The notes under the pieces were generated by a model, which searched no databases, was not told where the DNA came from, and saw only the letters and a list, made by a program, of their open reading frames with translations. Positions 47,791 through 57,969 of a stretch of DNA of 64,000 nt are shown in pieces (the stretch's first letter is position 1; every line of letters begins with the position of its first letter). Source of the stretch: Gloeocapsa sp. PCC 7428 (GTDB lineage: Bacteria > Cyanobacteriota > Cyanobacteriia > Cyanobacteriales > Chroococcidiopsidaceae); NCBI RefSeq assembly GCF_000317555.1, contig NC_019745.1, forward strand, positions 868,001-932,000. The letters run 5' to 3'. A program made the position numbers and the translations under genes.

Positions 47791-49191
47791 TTAATTTGCC
47801 TGCAAGACAACAAGTGTCATGTCATCTTTATTTTGGTTTGCAGAGCCAGTAAAGCGATACACTTGCTCAAACAGATATTCGAGGATGGCTTGCGGTTCTT
47901 GACAGTGCTGACAAGCCCAGTAGAAGTGACGAATGAGGTTTTCTTCATCAAAGCGATCGCCGCTTTGATTCGCTGCATCAGTAAAACCATCCGTGTAGTA
48001 AATAATCGTATCTCCTGGATGCAGTTGAATATGAGCGTCTTCATACTGACTTTGTGCATCTAACCCAATCAGCATTCCCCACGTATCCAAGCGTTTGACA
48101 TTTCCTGTTGCGGCTTGCCAAAGTAATGGTGGGTTGTGCGCAGCATTACTGTAATACAGCGTTTGAGTTTGGGGATCGTAGGCAGAGCAAAATAAAGTGA
48201 TAAAGCGGTGCGAATTTTCTAAATGCGCATAAATTACTTGATTTAATTTTTGGAGAATCTGGGCTGGTGAATTGCCGTTAGGGACTTCTGCACGTAATAT
48301 TCCCTGTGTCATCGTCATCAATAAACCTGCGGGAACACCTTTTCCCATGACATCTCCAATCACAATTCCCCAACGACACGGAGTATCGCCACTTTGCTTT
48401 GCTTCGCTGGGATGGCAGTTGGTAGGAATAAAATCATAATAATCTCCTCCGATATGACTTGCTGGTTGACAGCGCGCGGCTAAAGCGATTCCTGCAATTT
48501 TTGGACACTGGCGGGGTAGCAGTCGTAGTTGAATTTCTGCACCGATTTCCAGTTCTCGATTCATGCGTTCTTTTTTGCGCAGTTCGGCTGTCAATTCATC
48601 GTTTTCAATGGCAACTGCGGTTTGATCGGCAACTAAGCGGACTAACTTTTGTCGATTTTCTGTCCAAGTGTATTCGGGTTTGCTGCTAAAGACATAAAGT
48701 CGTCCGCGTTCAGATTGTTTGACAAAAATTGTCGTGCCAAATAGTTGAATGTCTGATCCCAGGTAGCGGCTAACTTGGTCGTCTAAAGCCGCCGTCGCAG
48801 CTGCGGGAACAATTTTAGGCGCGGTCGTTAAAGAAGCTGTCACCGCGCCGATCGCCGTTTCTAGTGCCTTGCGGATGTTTTGGCTTTGACGACTATCTTG
48901 ACAGTGCAGTCGTTCTAAGCGCACTTGACCGTTAGGCTTAAATAAAACTAATGCCCCGCCATCAGCATCTGTAACGCGTGTTGCCATCAAGGGAATGAGT
49001 TCCAAAAACTGATTGAGATTATTAAAGCTTCGCAGGGCGAACCCAAGAGAACTCAATAGATCGTGGATCTTGTGCTGCTCTTTGTGCAGACGCGCTACAA
49101 GTTGTTTGAGCGCCAAAATAGGAGTGCTATCAGTGTTGGCGTTGCTATTGCGGTCAGCAGTAGGTTGCGAGGAAGATTGAGACACAGGCAC
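47791..49191 (-). CDS. GAF-domain SpoIIE/RsbU-type PP2C phosphatase
   Basis: 466 residues. A coiled N-terminal segment is followed by a GAF domain (about 60-205) and a SpoIIE-type PP2C domain (about 235-464). Metal ligands are seen in HIGGDYYDF, IGDVMGKGVPAGLLM, TIIYYTDGFTDA and DDMTLVVL. Enzymes of this kind dephosphorylate anti-sigma-factor antagonists or other regulators in response to a signal sensed by the GAF domain. No STAS or anti-sigma gene is adjacent. The order DUF502-nusB-ftsY-phosphatase-argH is one I recall as conserved among cyanobacteria. Confidence 0.88.
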   Translation of the reverse strand: MPVSQSSSQPTADRNSNANTDSTPILALKQLVARLHKEQHKIHDLLSSLGFALRSFNNLNQFLELIPLMATRVTDADGGALVLFKPNGQVRLERLHCQDSRQSQNIRKALETAIGAVTASLTTAPKIVPAAATAALDDQVSRYLGSDIQLFGTTIFVKQSERGRLYVFSSKPEYTWTENRQKLVRLVADQTAVAIENDELTAELRKKERMNRELEIGAEIQLRLLPRQCPKIAGIALAARCQPASHIGGDYYDFIPTNCHPSEAKQSGDTPCRWGIVIGDVMGKGVPAGLLMTMTQGILRAEVPNGNSPAQILQKLNQVIYAHLENSHRFITLFCSAYDPQTQTLYYSNAAHNPPLLWQAATGNVKRLDTWGMLIGLDAQSQYEDAHIQLHPGDTIIYYTDGFTDAANQSGDRFDEENLIRHFYWACQHCQEPQAILEYLFEQVYRFTGSANQNKDDMTLVVLQAN

Positions 49192-49577
49192 AATTGTTAT
49201 TCTCTTATCTGAGGATTTGATCCATCAAGTGGCAGCAAAAATCATTTTGTTTTGTGACGAGAAGGTATCGCCAGCTACATAAGCTAGAAACTGTAAAGCC
49301 TTTTGTGTAACCTGGTGATGGCAACGGTAAAATACGGTTTTTTACTTTAGTTTTTTGTTTGGATTCTAGCAAAGAACTGCTATTTACCCTTGGCACTATG
49401 CCTCCTGCTGCCTGCCACACTTATAGCATCTAAGCGTAAATTTAGCAGTAGGGGATAATGCTAGGAGCAAGTTTTATTTTTTTCCTTAGATTAAAGATTA
49501 TTTAATTGGAAATGTTGAAGTATTTTAGCTGAAAAAATGTATTTTCAGCTGAACTCGTTTGATATTTTGTGTCTAAA
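49192..49577. other. Intergenic region
   Basis: 386 bp between ftsY and the phosphatase gene. AT-rich; nothing with support. Confidence 0.5.
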
Positions 49578-51206
49578 TTAACTACTAAGCAGTGCTTCCA
49601 CAAATTCGTAGCTAGAAAACGGGCGTAAGTCTTCAATTCCCTCACCTGCACCGATAAAGCGAATCGGGAGATTGAGTTGCTGTACGACCGCTAGTGCAAC
49701 TCCTCCTTTCGCCGTACCATCGAGTTTTGTTAAGACAACACCACTCAGTTGAGCCGCTTGGGCAAAAACTTCCGCTTGACGTAAACCGTTTTGCCCCAAA
49801 GTTGCATCGAGAACAAGTAGCGATTCAATTTTAGCGTTGGGAGCTTTTTTATCAACAATACGACGAATTTTACTAAGTTCGTCCATGAGATTTTTCTTAT
49901 TTTGGAGTCGTCCCGCAGTATCAACTAAAAGTAATTCAATGTTGCGTGATTGTGCAGCTGTAATTGCATCAAATACGACCGCCGCAGGATCAGTATTTTG
50001 TCCTGGATTGGCAATTACATCAACTTCACTACGTGAACCCCAAATTTTAACTTGCTCGACCGCCGCCGCGCGGAAAGTATCCGCCGCAGCAATTAAGCAT
50101 TTGTAGCCGGACTTTTGGGCAATATGCGCGATTTTGCCAATCGTTGTTGTTTTACCCGCGCCATTGACTCCGGTCATCAACCAAATATTGAGCGTGTCTT
50201 TTTCGGGAGCAAATGTAGCGTTATGCACTTTTAAAGGTTGATCGAGCATATCTCGTAGAATTTCTTTGAGATAGGCGATCGCAACTTCTGGGGGTAATGC
50301 CTCTTGTTTAATTCGCTCTTGTAGGGCGTTAATTACATAGTCTGTGGCTGCAACACCAACGTCCGCTTGCAATAGTAGTGCTTCAATTTCTAGTACGGCT
50401 GCTTGGTTGAGTGGTCCTTGCCCTACGATCGCCTTGAGTTGATTGACAATATTACGGCGAGTCTTATCTAAACCTTGGCGTAGCTTTTTGAGCCAAGTAA
50501 TTTCTTCAATCGAAATATCTTCGGGTTTGCGTCCTTGCGCGGCTAAAATTTCGGCTGACCACAAGAAACCCTCATCAAATGCCAAACCAGGAATTGATAG
50601 TGCTTCGTCTGCGACTTGTGGAGTTTCCGCCACTGTAGCAGCAACTGGTTCAGGTTCCTCGATTGCGGTTGCTTTGAGTCTTTCTAATCGCGCTTGGCGT
50701 TCAGCTTCTGCCCTTGCCCAAAATGGTAGTGATTCGGTTGTCGCGTCAGTTACTGTTGTTTCGTCACTGATTAATGGCTCATCTTCTGTCGTGACGGGTT
50801 CACTTTCTGCTGCGAGTGGTTCGCTTTGCGGAGTTTCTGGCGCTAAAGAAGGTTGTACCTCATCTTCTGTCGTGACGGGTTCACTTTCTGCTGCGAGTGG
50901 TTCGCTTTGCGGAGTTTCTGCTTCTGAGTAAGTCGTTTCCGATTCTACTACTTCGATTGAAGTTTCTTCATCGGTCGTAGCGGCATCTTGTGCTGGCTCA
51001 ACAACTGATTGCGCTTGTCGTTGTTGAATATTTTTGTAGGCTGCCTTAGCAAAACTTAAGTAGTCAGCTGCATCTTGTGATGGTTCGCGCTGTTCTTCTT
51101 CAGGTGTCGGTTCTGGTACAGGTGGTGTAGCTGTAGACTGTTCCTCGGTTGCGGGAGCAGCTTGCTCATTACTACTAAATTGACGACGGAACCAATTAAA
51201 AACCAT
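49578..51206 (-). CDS. ftsY: Signal recognition particle receptor FtsY
   Basis: 542 residues. The last 300 are the NG GTPase domain: MTGVNGAGKTTTIGKIA (G1), DTFRAAAVEQVK, LLVDTAGRLQNKKNLMDEL (G3), LTKLDGTAKGG (G4) and the end GEGIEDLRPFSSYEFVEALLS. The N-terminal 220 residues are acidic and low complexity, as usual for FtsY, and include two identical copies of a 20-residue block (AETPQ/PETPQ SEPLAAESEPVTTEDE) caused by a perfect 62-bp DNA repeat. It receives the SRP-ribosome complex at the membrane. Lies 3' of nusB in the same direction. Confidence 0.97.
   Translation of the reverse strand: MVFNWFRRQFSSNEQAAPATEEQSTATPPVPEPTPEEEQREPSQDAADYLSFAKAAYKNIQQRQAQSVVEPAQDAATTDEETSIEVVESETTYSEAETPQSEPLAAESEPVTTEDEVQPSLAPETPQSEPLAAESEPVTTEDEPLISDETTVTDATTESLPFWARAEAERQARLERLKATAIEEPEPVAATVAETPQVADEALSIPGLAFDEGFLWSAEILAAQGRKPEDISIEEITWLKKLRQGLDKTRRNIVNQLKAIVGQGPLNQAAVLEIEALLLQADVGVAATDYVINALQERIKQEALPPEVAIAYLKEILRDMLDQPLKVHNATFAPEKDTLNIWLMTGVNGAGKTTTIGKIAHIAQKSGYKCLIAAADTFRAAAVEQVKIWGSRSEVDVIANPGQNTDPAAVVFDAITAAQSRNIELLLVDTAGRLQNKKNLMDELSKIRRIVDKKAPNAKIESLLVLDATLGQNGLRQAEVFAQAAQLSGVVLTKLDGTAKGGVALAVVQQLNLPIRFIGAGEGIEDLRPFSSYEFVEALLSS
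50778..50920. repeat. Perfect 62-bp direct repeat inside ftsY
   Basis: The two copies, 50778-50839 and 50859-50920, are identical over 62 bp with an 81-bp period (27 codons), so the reading frame is kept. It is a recent internal duplication in the acidic tail. Confidence 0.9.
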
Positions 51207-51302
51207 TGCACTACTGTAAATTGCCAGCTAAGACTTACTTTATTAAATAGCAGAGATGTTTAGTTTACCAACTCTCAACCAAAGCAGGCGATATACCTGC
51301 TG

Positions 51303-51938
51303 CTAAGATTTTGGGTAAGCAGCTTGTGTTTGCTCGCTGATGCGGCGGAGAACACCATTAATAAAGCGGTGTCCGTCATCTCCACTGTAACGCTTAGCAA
51401 GTTCTACCGCTTCGTTGATGGCTACGCGATCCGGAACGCCTAAGTATAATATCTCTGCAACTGCGATGCGGAGTAAGTCGCGGTCGATGCGTGCAAGACG
51501 CGATACTTGCCAATCGACTAATGCAGCATTTAGCTGTTCGTCAATTTCTGGGCGATGAATATTGACGGCGCGGACAATTTGTAGCGCGTAGGTACGAACG
51601 TCAAATTCAGGTTGATTTGCTAGTTGAATGAGTTCGGGTAGTTCTAGTGCTGTACCAATTCGGTTAATTGCGCTTTGAGTAAGTTGGATGGACTCATCGA
51701 CCATTGACCGAGAGGTACGTAAGTCGCTAGCACGTGTTTCGCTACTTAATAAGCGATCGCTCGCGCGTTGTAGTTCGGCTGCGGCGGTCGTCAGTGTATC
51801 TTGAACTTCGGTTGTCAAAGTCCTGACGGCTGCCAATACCATATTTGACAGTTGCTGTGTTTCTAGTTTTTCGGGTGAACTTGGTAGTTGGCTCAAGCTG
51901 AGTAGAGCCAGTTCGCGGGCAATTCTACGAGGTTGCAT
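51303..51938 (-). CDS. nusB: Transcription antitermination factor NusB
   Basis: 211 residues, longer than the 140 of E. coli because of an insert (about 30-95) that is normal in cyanobacteria. Starts [20 protein letters not shown], and the C-terminal helix bundle with [20 protein letters not shown] and [18 protein letters not shown] is diagnostic. With NusE it binds boxA RNA in rRNA antitermination. Transcribed with the DUF502 gene upstream and ftsY downstream. Confidence 0.93.
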   Translation of the reverse strand: MQPRRIARELALLSLSQLPSSPEKLETQQLSNMVLAAVRTLTTEVQDTLTTAAAELQRASDRLLSSETRASDLRTSRSMVDESIQLTQSAINRIGTALELPELIQLANQPEFDVRTYALQIVRAVNIHRPEIDEQLNAALVDWQVSRLARIDRDLLRIAVAEILYLGVPDRVAINEAVELAKRYSGDDGHRFINGVLRRISEQTQAAYPKS

Positions 51939-52069
51939 AATGAGAGGTTGGGGGTCAGAGGAAGTAGAAGACGGGGAGTTATGAGTGCTGAGTTATAAAT
52001 TTTTTTAATAAATGCTTTCGGTACGCTACGCCCACCATTCAAAACTCAAAACTCACCAGTCACTCCTTT

Positions 52070-52750
52070 TTACTGTAGTGGTGATTCGAGTGTACGCTCT
52101 TTAGGAACAACTAAAGGTTGTATGGGAGGGCTAGCAACGATACCTCCAGAGATTATCACCTTGAAGGCATCTTCTATCGACATTTTTAAGGTAATAACTT
52201 CATCTTCAGGGACAATTGCGTACCAACCAGTTGTTGGATTTGGAGTTGTCGGAATAAAAATACTCAATACAGGACGAGCTAATTGCGACTGGATATCACT
52301 GCTGATGTTGCCTGTCACAAATGCGATCGCCCACATTCCTTTGCGGGGATACTCTACTAAGATAACGCGGCGAAACTTGCCGTTGCTATCTCTTAGCAAA
52401 GTTTCTAGCAACTGTTTAAGTGTTTTATAAACTGAGCCTGCTAAGGGAATTGCTTGCAAAAGTTGCTCTCCCACATCGAGCAACCACCGTCCCGCAATAT
52501 TGCGAGCCATCAAACCGATGAGCAAAATGCTAAATAACGGTACGGTTAACCCTACTGCTAAACTTAACAGATCCACTAAAAGTGGATGCATACCATCAAA
52601 GGGATTTAGTTGCTTAGGAATTTGTGTGAGAAAGTCGATAACCCATGTTGCGATCGTAACGGTTAGCCAAATTGTAGTAGCCAGCGGAATGACTACTAAT
52701 AGCCCTGCGATCAAGTCGTTTTTTAAGTCTTGTTTAAGGCGTTCAAACAC
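52070..52750 (-). CDS. DUF502-family membrane protein
   Basis: 226 residues. Two N-terminal membrane helices (about 13-35 and 58-82), then a conserved soluble domain with RNIAGRWLLDVGEQLLQAIPLAGSVYKTLKQLLETLL, VILVEYPRKGMWAIAFVTG and IFIPTTPNPTTGWYAIVPEDEVI. This is the DUF502 family (also found in plants), function unknown; inner membrane. Located just upstream of nusB in the same direction, with 130 bp between. Confidence 0.9.
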   Translation of the reverse strand: MFERLKQDLKNDLIAGLLVVIPLATTIWLTVTIATWVIDFLTQIPKQLNPFDGMHPLLVDLLSLAVGLTVPLFSILLIGLMARNIAGRWLLDVGEQLLQAIPLAGSVYKTLKQLLETLLRDSNGKFRRVILVEYPRKGMWAIAFVTGNISSDIQSQLARPVLSIFIPTTPNPTTGWYAIVPEDEVITLKMSIEDAFKVIISGGIVASPPIQPLVVPKERTLESPLQ

Positions 52751-53013
52751 AAATCGCCCACTCTCCTTGTAACTGGCACTTGACTTTTGAGTTGTTTGCG
52801 GTGAGTCAGTAAATTAGGATACGACACACTGAGGGAAACTGTTATCTCATATACTGACACGTAACTTTATTATCCTCGCACCCTCTCCCTGCCTTAGTTC
52901 AGGTCATTTGCAATTGGTTGCATATTCTATTGTATTCTTTGAAAAGCTGTAAAGATTTGTTTCAATTATTGTAGCACTACTCATTAAGTCGTGGAGTGCA
53001 GCGCATCACCTCG

Positions 53014-53823
53014 TTAATAGTCGGTGTAATTTGGGCGATCTGGTGGTAGCGAGTTCATGTTTCTTAATCCTGTCCAGCCAATTAGAATGTAACCAATCGA
53101 CAGCAGCAAACTACGAATACCACTGCCAATTCCCGATTGCACTTGTTCTTGCGCGCGTTGTTCGACTTCTTGTCTGCGCTGCTGAATCTGTTCTAAAGCT
53201 TGATTGCGAACGGTATCTGCATTCAGTTGTTGGTCGATGATTTGATCGAGGGCTTGCGGGTTTTCTCTAGCTTGTTGGAGTATGTTTCTAATTTGCTCTG
53301 GGATTTGTGGGCTTTGGAGTGCGGCATTCACTTGCTGTTCGTCTTGCAAGATAGCGGAAATTTGAGTGCGGATTTGGGTTCGCTGCGCGGCGATTTGGCT
53401 TTGGATTTGAGTTTCGGCTTGCGATACTTCTTGATTGATTCGGGCGATCGCTTCTGACCTTGCTTGTAAAATATTATTAATGTGTAGCGGCGCAAGTAGT
53501 AGAAAAAGTAGCCCTAACAAACTTGCCAACACCAATACAAGAAATCTTAAGTTGAGTCCTGCTTGGCGACTCCAAGTAGCGTCTGTGCCAATGGTTTCGA
53601 TCCAATAACCAGCTAAAAGTAAGGCTGTCCCTACCATAGGAATTGTCCCACGGTCAATAATTTGAGTGGCGAAGTTAATTTGCCATGCTTGAGTTTGCGC
53701 TCGAAACGGAAATAACAATAAGACAAAATCAAGTAAAAAAGCCAAGATGAGGATGATTCCTACGATTTTCAAGGTTCGGGATGCCAGTGAAGAAAATAAT
53801 ATGTTGTTATTAAGTGCTTTCAT
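53014..53823 (-). CDS. HpsJ-like membrane protein
   Basis: 269 residues. Helices at about 17-39, 55-74 and 92-115, then a long Gln-rich coiled coil (about 120-235) and a last helix (about 240-258). Layout and pieces such as RFLVLVLASLLGLLFLLLAPLHINN match the cyanobacterial HpsJ family, whose founding member is associated with hormogonium polysaccharide secretion. In most species paralogues of this family have no known role, so polysaccharide export is only a possibility. Confidence 0.72.
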   Translation of the reverse strand: MKALNNNILFSSLASRTLKIVGIILILAFLLDFVLLLFPFRAQTQAWQINFATQIIDRGTIPMVGTALLLAGYWIETIGTDATWSRQAGLNLRFLVLVLASLLGLLFLLLAPLHINNILQARSEAIARINQEVSQAETQIQSQIAAQRTQIRTQISAILQDEQQVNAALQSPQIPEQIRNILQQARENPQALDQIIDQQLNADTVRNQALEQIQQRRQEVEQRAQEQVQSGIGSGIRSLLLSIGYILIGWTGLRNMNSLPPDRPNYTDY

Positions 53824-54135
53824 TGTTTTGATCTTTTCAGTGCCAGGTGCAAGGAACGAGCATTAGAAGAGTATTTTATCTTCATTTGGTTCGCAATGAA
53901 TTATTTTTCCAACTGTCGAGTTTTATATAAGGTAGTTGATATTAGTGAAAGTTGCAAAAAGTACATATATTCTTATTTAAGAAGACAGCTATGTATCTCT
54001 GTAAATGAATAGTTTACAATCGCGAAGGCAAGAAAACAAATTCTCATCTTTTAGAAAAATACACTCTAAGCTCTGTTTTTTTTGTCAACGTAGGATACTT
54101 AACTTATTATTTTGATAGTGTCATTGAGCAATTTT
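53824..54135. other. Intergenic region
   Basis: 312 bp, AT-rich. Nothing seen that can be supported. Confidence 0.5.
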
Positions 54136-54745
54136 TTAAGGTGTAACGCCACTCAAGTAAGCGATAATTGCTAGTTGATTAATTATCGTTGTTCGCCAAA
54201 CTCTTAAGCGCAACAAACGACGTGCTGAGGCGATCGCAGATGCTGAGATAGTCGTAATACGCCCTTAATGTCGCAACCGCTCATCATTCAAAATCTTCCA
54301 TAATCAGTAACTGAGGAAAGCCACCAATCTGCTAAAAAGCCGCTGACTTCATAAAAATAGCTCGATCGGCATAAAGCATTTGTAGCTAGCGCGATCGCCA
54401 ATCTATTCCGTACTCAATGATCCTTAAACTCAGTAGCAATACATTAATGCATAGCGCAAAAGCCCCAGCAATTGGTAATTTGTCGTGTTTAAGGCTTGAT
54501 ACAAGGTATCGTAACCTTTTAGAAGGCGAGTAACAGCGTGCAAGAACAATAAAATATTACCTGTAGCTAATAAAGCGCCCAAATTCATCTGAACCGCAAG
54601 AGTCGTCACAGGCGCAGACAAAACTTTCGCACCGAATGATTGCGCAATTTCTACCGTGCGATCAGGCTGAACACTTGCTAGGCTTTGTCGCAGTTCACGG
54701 CTTCATTAATAACAGGGACAATAACAGAAATCAGTTTTTTGTAAT
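54136..54745 (-). pseudogene. Decayed GT2-family glycosyltransferase (TIGR04283-like)
   Basis: On the minus strand, in order: ISVIVPVINEA, then after a loss ASVQPDRTVEIAQSFGAKVL, AVQMNLGALLATGNILLFLHAVTRLLKGYDTL (54630-54510), LRIIEYGIDWRSR-stop-LQMLYADRAIFMKSAAF-stop-QIGGFPQLLIMEDFE-stop, then in another frame GRITTISASAIASARRL, LRVWRTTIINQLAIIAYLSG and a stop at 54136. This follows the intact family in order. In-frame stops lie at 54386-54388, 54332-54334 and 54284-54286; frameshifts occur around 54690-54720, 54440 and 54270. Some normal catalytic Asp residues (in the LHAD motif) are already lost (LHAV). Confidence 0.82.
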
Positions 54746-55606
54746 AAGTATATCCTGATAAATCTAAGCAAAGCCTTACTACAAATCGAAAATCAAAAAA
54801 TATACTTCCTACTAGAGCAATTCGGCAGTGTATGTAATTATATGGAAGTGTACATCAAACTGTTTTATCCTGATACTTCTGCCGCTGATTATATATCTAA
54901 AAAATGAAGCTAATGCTAATTTTTACTCATAAATTTATTGTTTGATTTTAGTAATTATTGTATAAATATTTGCTTGATTCATTTTTTAACCTTCGTTAAA
55001 CCATGGATTAAGCTTGCCAGCGACTGCTAGCAGCGATCGCAGGAAGCCACAATTATTTTTTTAGAGTATTAGAGAAAAGCGCATGGCCGTAATGTTTTAG
55101 TGTATTTTTATACACGTAGTTATTCAGTATAAGAGATAAAAATTCATGCTTGCGTATGATAAAAAAACTCGCTTGCAAGGCATCCTGCAAAATTGTACAT
55201 ATTTTTAACAGGGTTGGACTTTGAATTGAGAGTATCGTCTGAAATTAGCATTAAAATTATCAGGTCTTGTGCCAGAATAGCGTTGCAGAATGTGCCAGTT
55301 TTTTTTTCAGTGCATCAACCTGCAATGTGGCAGCTATCACTCGTTGCGAAGCAGTAGAGAACCGAGACAGCTTTTTTGTACGTAGCCAAACCTGAAAAGA
55401 ATTTTTGGCAAATAGTTTTCAATTCACCTGCTTAAGTAATTGATTTTAGACAAAACTGAAGTTAAATTTATTCCAAGTTTATTCTCTGTTAAATTTTGTA
55501 GGTGACAGCGGAAACTTCAATCTCTCAATCTCCGTCCGCAGTTTTAATAAATTTGCTGAACTAAAATTCTCATCTGAGGGGATTTCGCCACCAAAGTTGA
55601 GAATCT

Positions 55607-55631
55607 AGGTTACTTTTCGTAGAAGTAACCT
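55607..55631 (+). other. Perfect hairpin upstream of amidase
   Basis: AGGTTACTT-TTCGTAG-AAGTAACCT, 9-bp arms, followed by TTGAG. May be a terminator-like or leader structure. Confidence 0.45.
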
Positions 55632-55712
55632 TTGAGCAGCAAAGGATGCATCTCAAACCTTTGGCTCAATCAAGACGAAATCTCAGCGTTACAGTCGCGG
55701 TTGTACTAGTTA

Positions 55713-55779
55713 TTGACTTGAAGCCAGCTACTGTTGATTGTGGTTCACGACTTGGTGTATGCTCTCGGCTTTAAGTCAA
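55713..55779 (+). other. Stem-loop in leader region of amidase
   Basis: TTGACTTGAAGCC pairs with GGCTTTAAGTCAA over 13 bp with one G-U, with a 41-nt loop. It is 190 bp before the amidase start. Confidence 0.45.
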
Positions 55780-55971
55780 GATTGAGTCTTTAAGCTCACT
55801 GCTCTTAAATCGTGAAGTGGGTTTTGTCGCTGCCATACGCGTTGTGTCCTGATCCTCAGGTATACTCAAGGGCGGCATATCAGATATATCAGTGTGTGAT
55901 GGAGTGAATAAGAGCAGATCAAGGAGACGTAGACTGCGCGAAATGAATGCGATGAATTAGGAGAAAGCATT

Positions 55972-57885
55972 GTGAGATTTCACTGGCTACTACCCAGTAC
56001 TTTAAGCATTTTTCTGTTATCGTCTCCCGCAGAGGCGGCGAAACTTAGATCGTGGAATTTTGATGCTAATCGCAATCGATTGGACTTCAAGACAGAGGGT
56101 GCTGTTCAGCCCAAAGCACAACTTATCTTTAATCCTGTGCGATTGGTCATCGACTTACCAGGAACCACATTACAGCGTCCCACGGTAAAACAAGAGCTTG
56201 GCGGAACAATTCGCAGTATCCGAGTTGGTCAATTTGACGAACAAACAACTCGCGTCGTGATTGAATTAAGTCCTGGCTACAAGCTCGATCCAGAAAAGGT
56301 AAAATTTCAAGGAACAACACCGAGTCAGTGGAGCGTACAGTTACCCCAACCGGAACGAGTTGCGCTGAGCCCACCACCAACACCATTATCCCCAACGCCA
56401 CAAACAAGGGCTAACACCTCGGCTTCCCAGCCATTGCTATCAGCGATTGTGCCAGGGCGTAGTACGACAAACAACACACCCCCAGCCCTAGAAAAGCTAA
56501 CAACGACTGCAACGGTACAAGTCGAAAATATTCAGGTGACAGGAGACGGACTTTTTGTCCGCACTCGTGGTGGTGGAACGCCGCAGATTAGAGTGAATCG
56601 CAGTAGCGATCGCGGTACGATTGATGTCGATTTAGTCGGTGCTTCGCTATCACCACAGCTAACTAAAAAGCCTACGGTGACAATTAACCGCTACGGTGTT
56701 AACCGGATTCAATTCAATCAAGTGCAAAAGTCACCGCCCGTAACGCGGATGACAATGCGGGTAGACCGCAATGGACCTGATTGGCAAGCAACGGTTAGCC
56801 GTTTTGGTGGTTTAGTCGTCCTTCCACAGGGAAGAAGTACTGCTAATACTGTTATCAATACTCTGACGCCAAACACAAATACCAATACACCTTCGTCAGG
56901 ATTAGCAACAATTCAAGCCGCCGAACTGACGATTGATGGCGCGCAATTATTGATTCGCGCGAGTGAAAAGGTTAACTATACAAGCGGTTGGGACCGCTCG
57001 ACAGGACTGTATCGTATTACAATTCCGAATGCGCAGCTAGCAAGTAATGTCCGAGGACCCTCGCTGACTTCTAATAGTCCAGTACTACGCGTGCGTTTGC
57101 AGCAGGCTGACCCGCGTACCGTCACAATTTGGGTACAACCAGCAACAGGAATTCGGATTGGCGAACTGAATCAACCAGGACAAGACATCCTCGCGTTACA
57201 ACTTTCCCGCGCTAACTCGATCTTACTACCGCCTGCGAATGCGCAAACACCGCCACCAGAGCCGCAGCCTGTCGCAGTACCAGTACCCCAGCCAACGACA
57301 CCCCCAAAACCGGCTACATCTCCTCCGGCGAAGCCTAATCCTCCTAAACAGCGCGCTGTCGTCGTTATCGATCCAGGACACGGTGGGAAAGACCCTGGCG
57401 CGATTGGCATCGGTGGAGCGCAAGAAAAGCAAGTCATTTTACCAATATCAAAACAAATCGCTGCGATTCTGGAGAAAGAAGGCATAAAAGTCGTCATGAC
57501 CCGCGATTCGGATTATTTTCTAGACCTCGCCCCTCGCGTAGCGATCGCCGAACGCGCTAATGCGGATATCTTCGTGAGTATTCATGCGAACTCGATGGGG
57601 CTTAGTCGTCCTGATATCAATGGTTTAGAAACGTACTATTTCTCTAGCGGTCAGCGTTTAGCACAGGTAATTCATCGCAATATTGTGCGGCGCGTGACTG
57701 TGCGCGATCGCGGCGTACGACGCGCCCGATTTTATGTCTTGCGCAAATCTTCGATGCCTTCGGTTCTCGTTGAAGTTGGTTATATGACTGGTCGTGAAGA
57801 TAATCCCAGACTGCGAAATCCTGCTTACCAAACACAAATGGCAGAAGCGATCGCGCAGGGGATTCTAGAGTACCTTGGGCGCTAG
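55972..57885 (+). CDS. amiC: N-acetylmuramoyl-L-alanine amidase with AMIN domains
   Basis: 637 residues. Signal peptide (to about residue 22, ending AEAA), a first AMIN domain (about 25-125: LRSWNFDANRNRLDFKTEGAV..), a second AMIN-like domain (about 175-290 and 310-400), a Pro-rich linker (about 410-445), then the Amidase_3 domain: zinc ligands in VVIDPGHGGKDPGA, QEKQVILP, and FVSIHANSMG, and catalytic Glu in VLVEVGYMTG. It cleaves peptidoglycan between daughter or neighbour cells in the periplasm. GTG start with GGAG at 8-11 bp upstream. Followed by murI at 85 bp; amidase-murI-sds is a recurrent cyanobacterial order. Confidence 0.93.
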   Translation: MRFHWLLPSTLSIFLLSSPAEAAKLRSWNFDANRNRLDFKTEGAVQPKAQLIFNPVRLVIDLPGTTLQRPTVKQELGGTIRSIRVGQFDEQTTRVVIELSPGYKLDPEKVKFQGTTPSQWSVQLPQPERVALSPPPTPLSPTPQTRANTSASQPLLSAIVPGRSTTNNTPPALEKLTTTATVQVENIQVTGDGLFVRTRGGGTPQIRVNRSSDRGTIDVDLVGASLSPQLTKKPTVTINRYGVNRIQFNQVQKSPPVTRMTMRVDRNGPDWQATVSRFGGLVVLPQGRSTANTVINTLTPNTNTNTPSSGLATIQAAELTIDGAQLLIRASEKVNYTSGWDRSTGLYRITIPNAQLASNVRGPSLTSNSPVLRVRLQQADPRTVTIWVQPATGIRIGELNQPGQDILALQLSRANSILLPPANAQTPPPEPQPVAVPVPQPTTPPKPATSPPAKPNPPKQRAVVVIDPGHGGKDPGAIGIGGAQEKQVILPISKQIAAILEKEGIKVVMTRDSDYFLDLAPRVAIAERANADIFVSIHANSMGLSRPDINGLETYYFSSGQRLAQVIHRNIVRRVTVRDRGVRRARFYVLRKSSMPSVLVEVGYMTGREDNPRLRNPAYQTQMAEAIAQGILEYLGR

Positions 57886-57903
57886 TTGTCTGATTTTTTG
57901 GCG

Positions 57904-57926
57904 ATTTTGGTGTTTTATGCCAAAAT
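57904..57926 (+). terminator. Weak hairpin after amidase
   Basis: ATTTTGG-TGTTTTATG-CCAAAAT, 7-bp arms, 19 bp after the amidase stop and 44 bp before murI. It may act as a weak terminator or processing site. Confidence 0.35.
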
Positions 57927-57969
57927 TCATACTCAGCATCTATGCTTCGTTCAATTTAGTTAATAACCT

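Larger units (their letters stand above)
54746..55971. other. Long non-coding region upstream of AMIN-amidase
   Basis: 1.2 kb. No gene found on either strand. The right part holds the two hairpins at 55607-55631 and 55713-55779. Confidence 0.55.
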
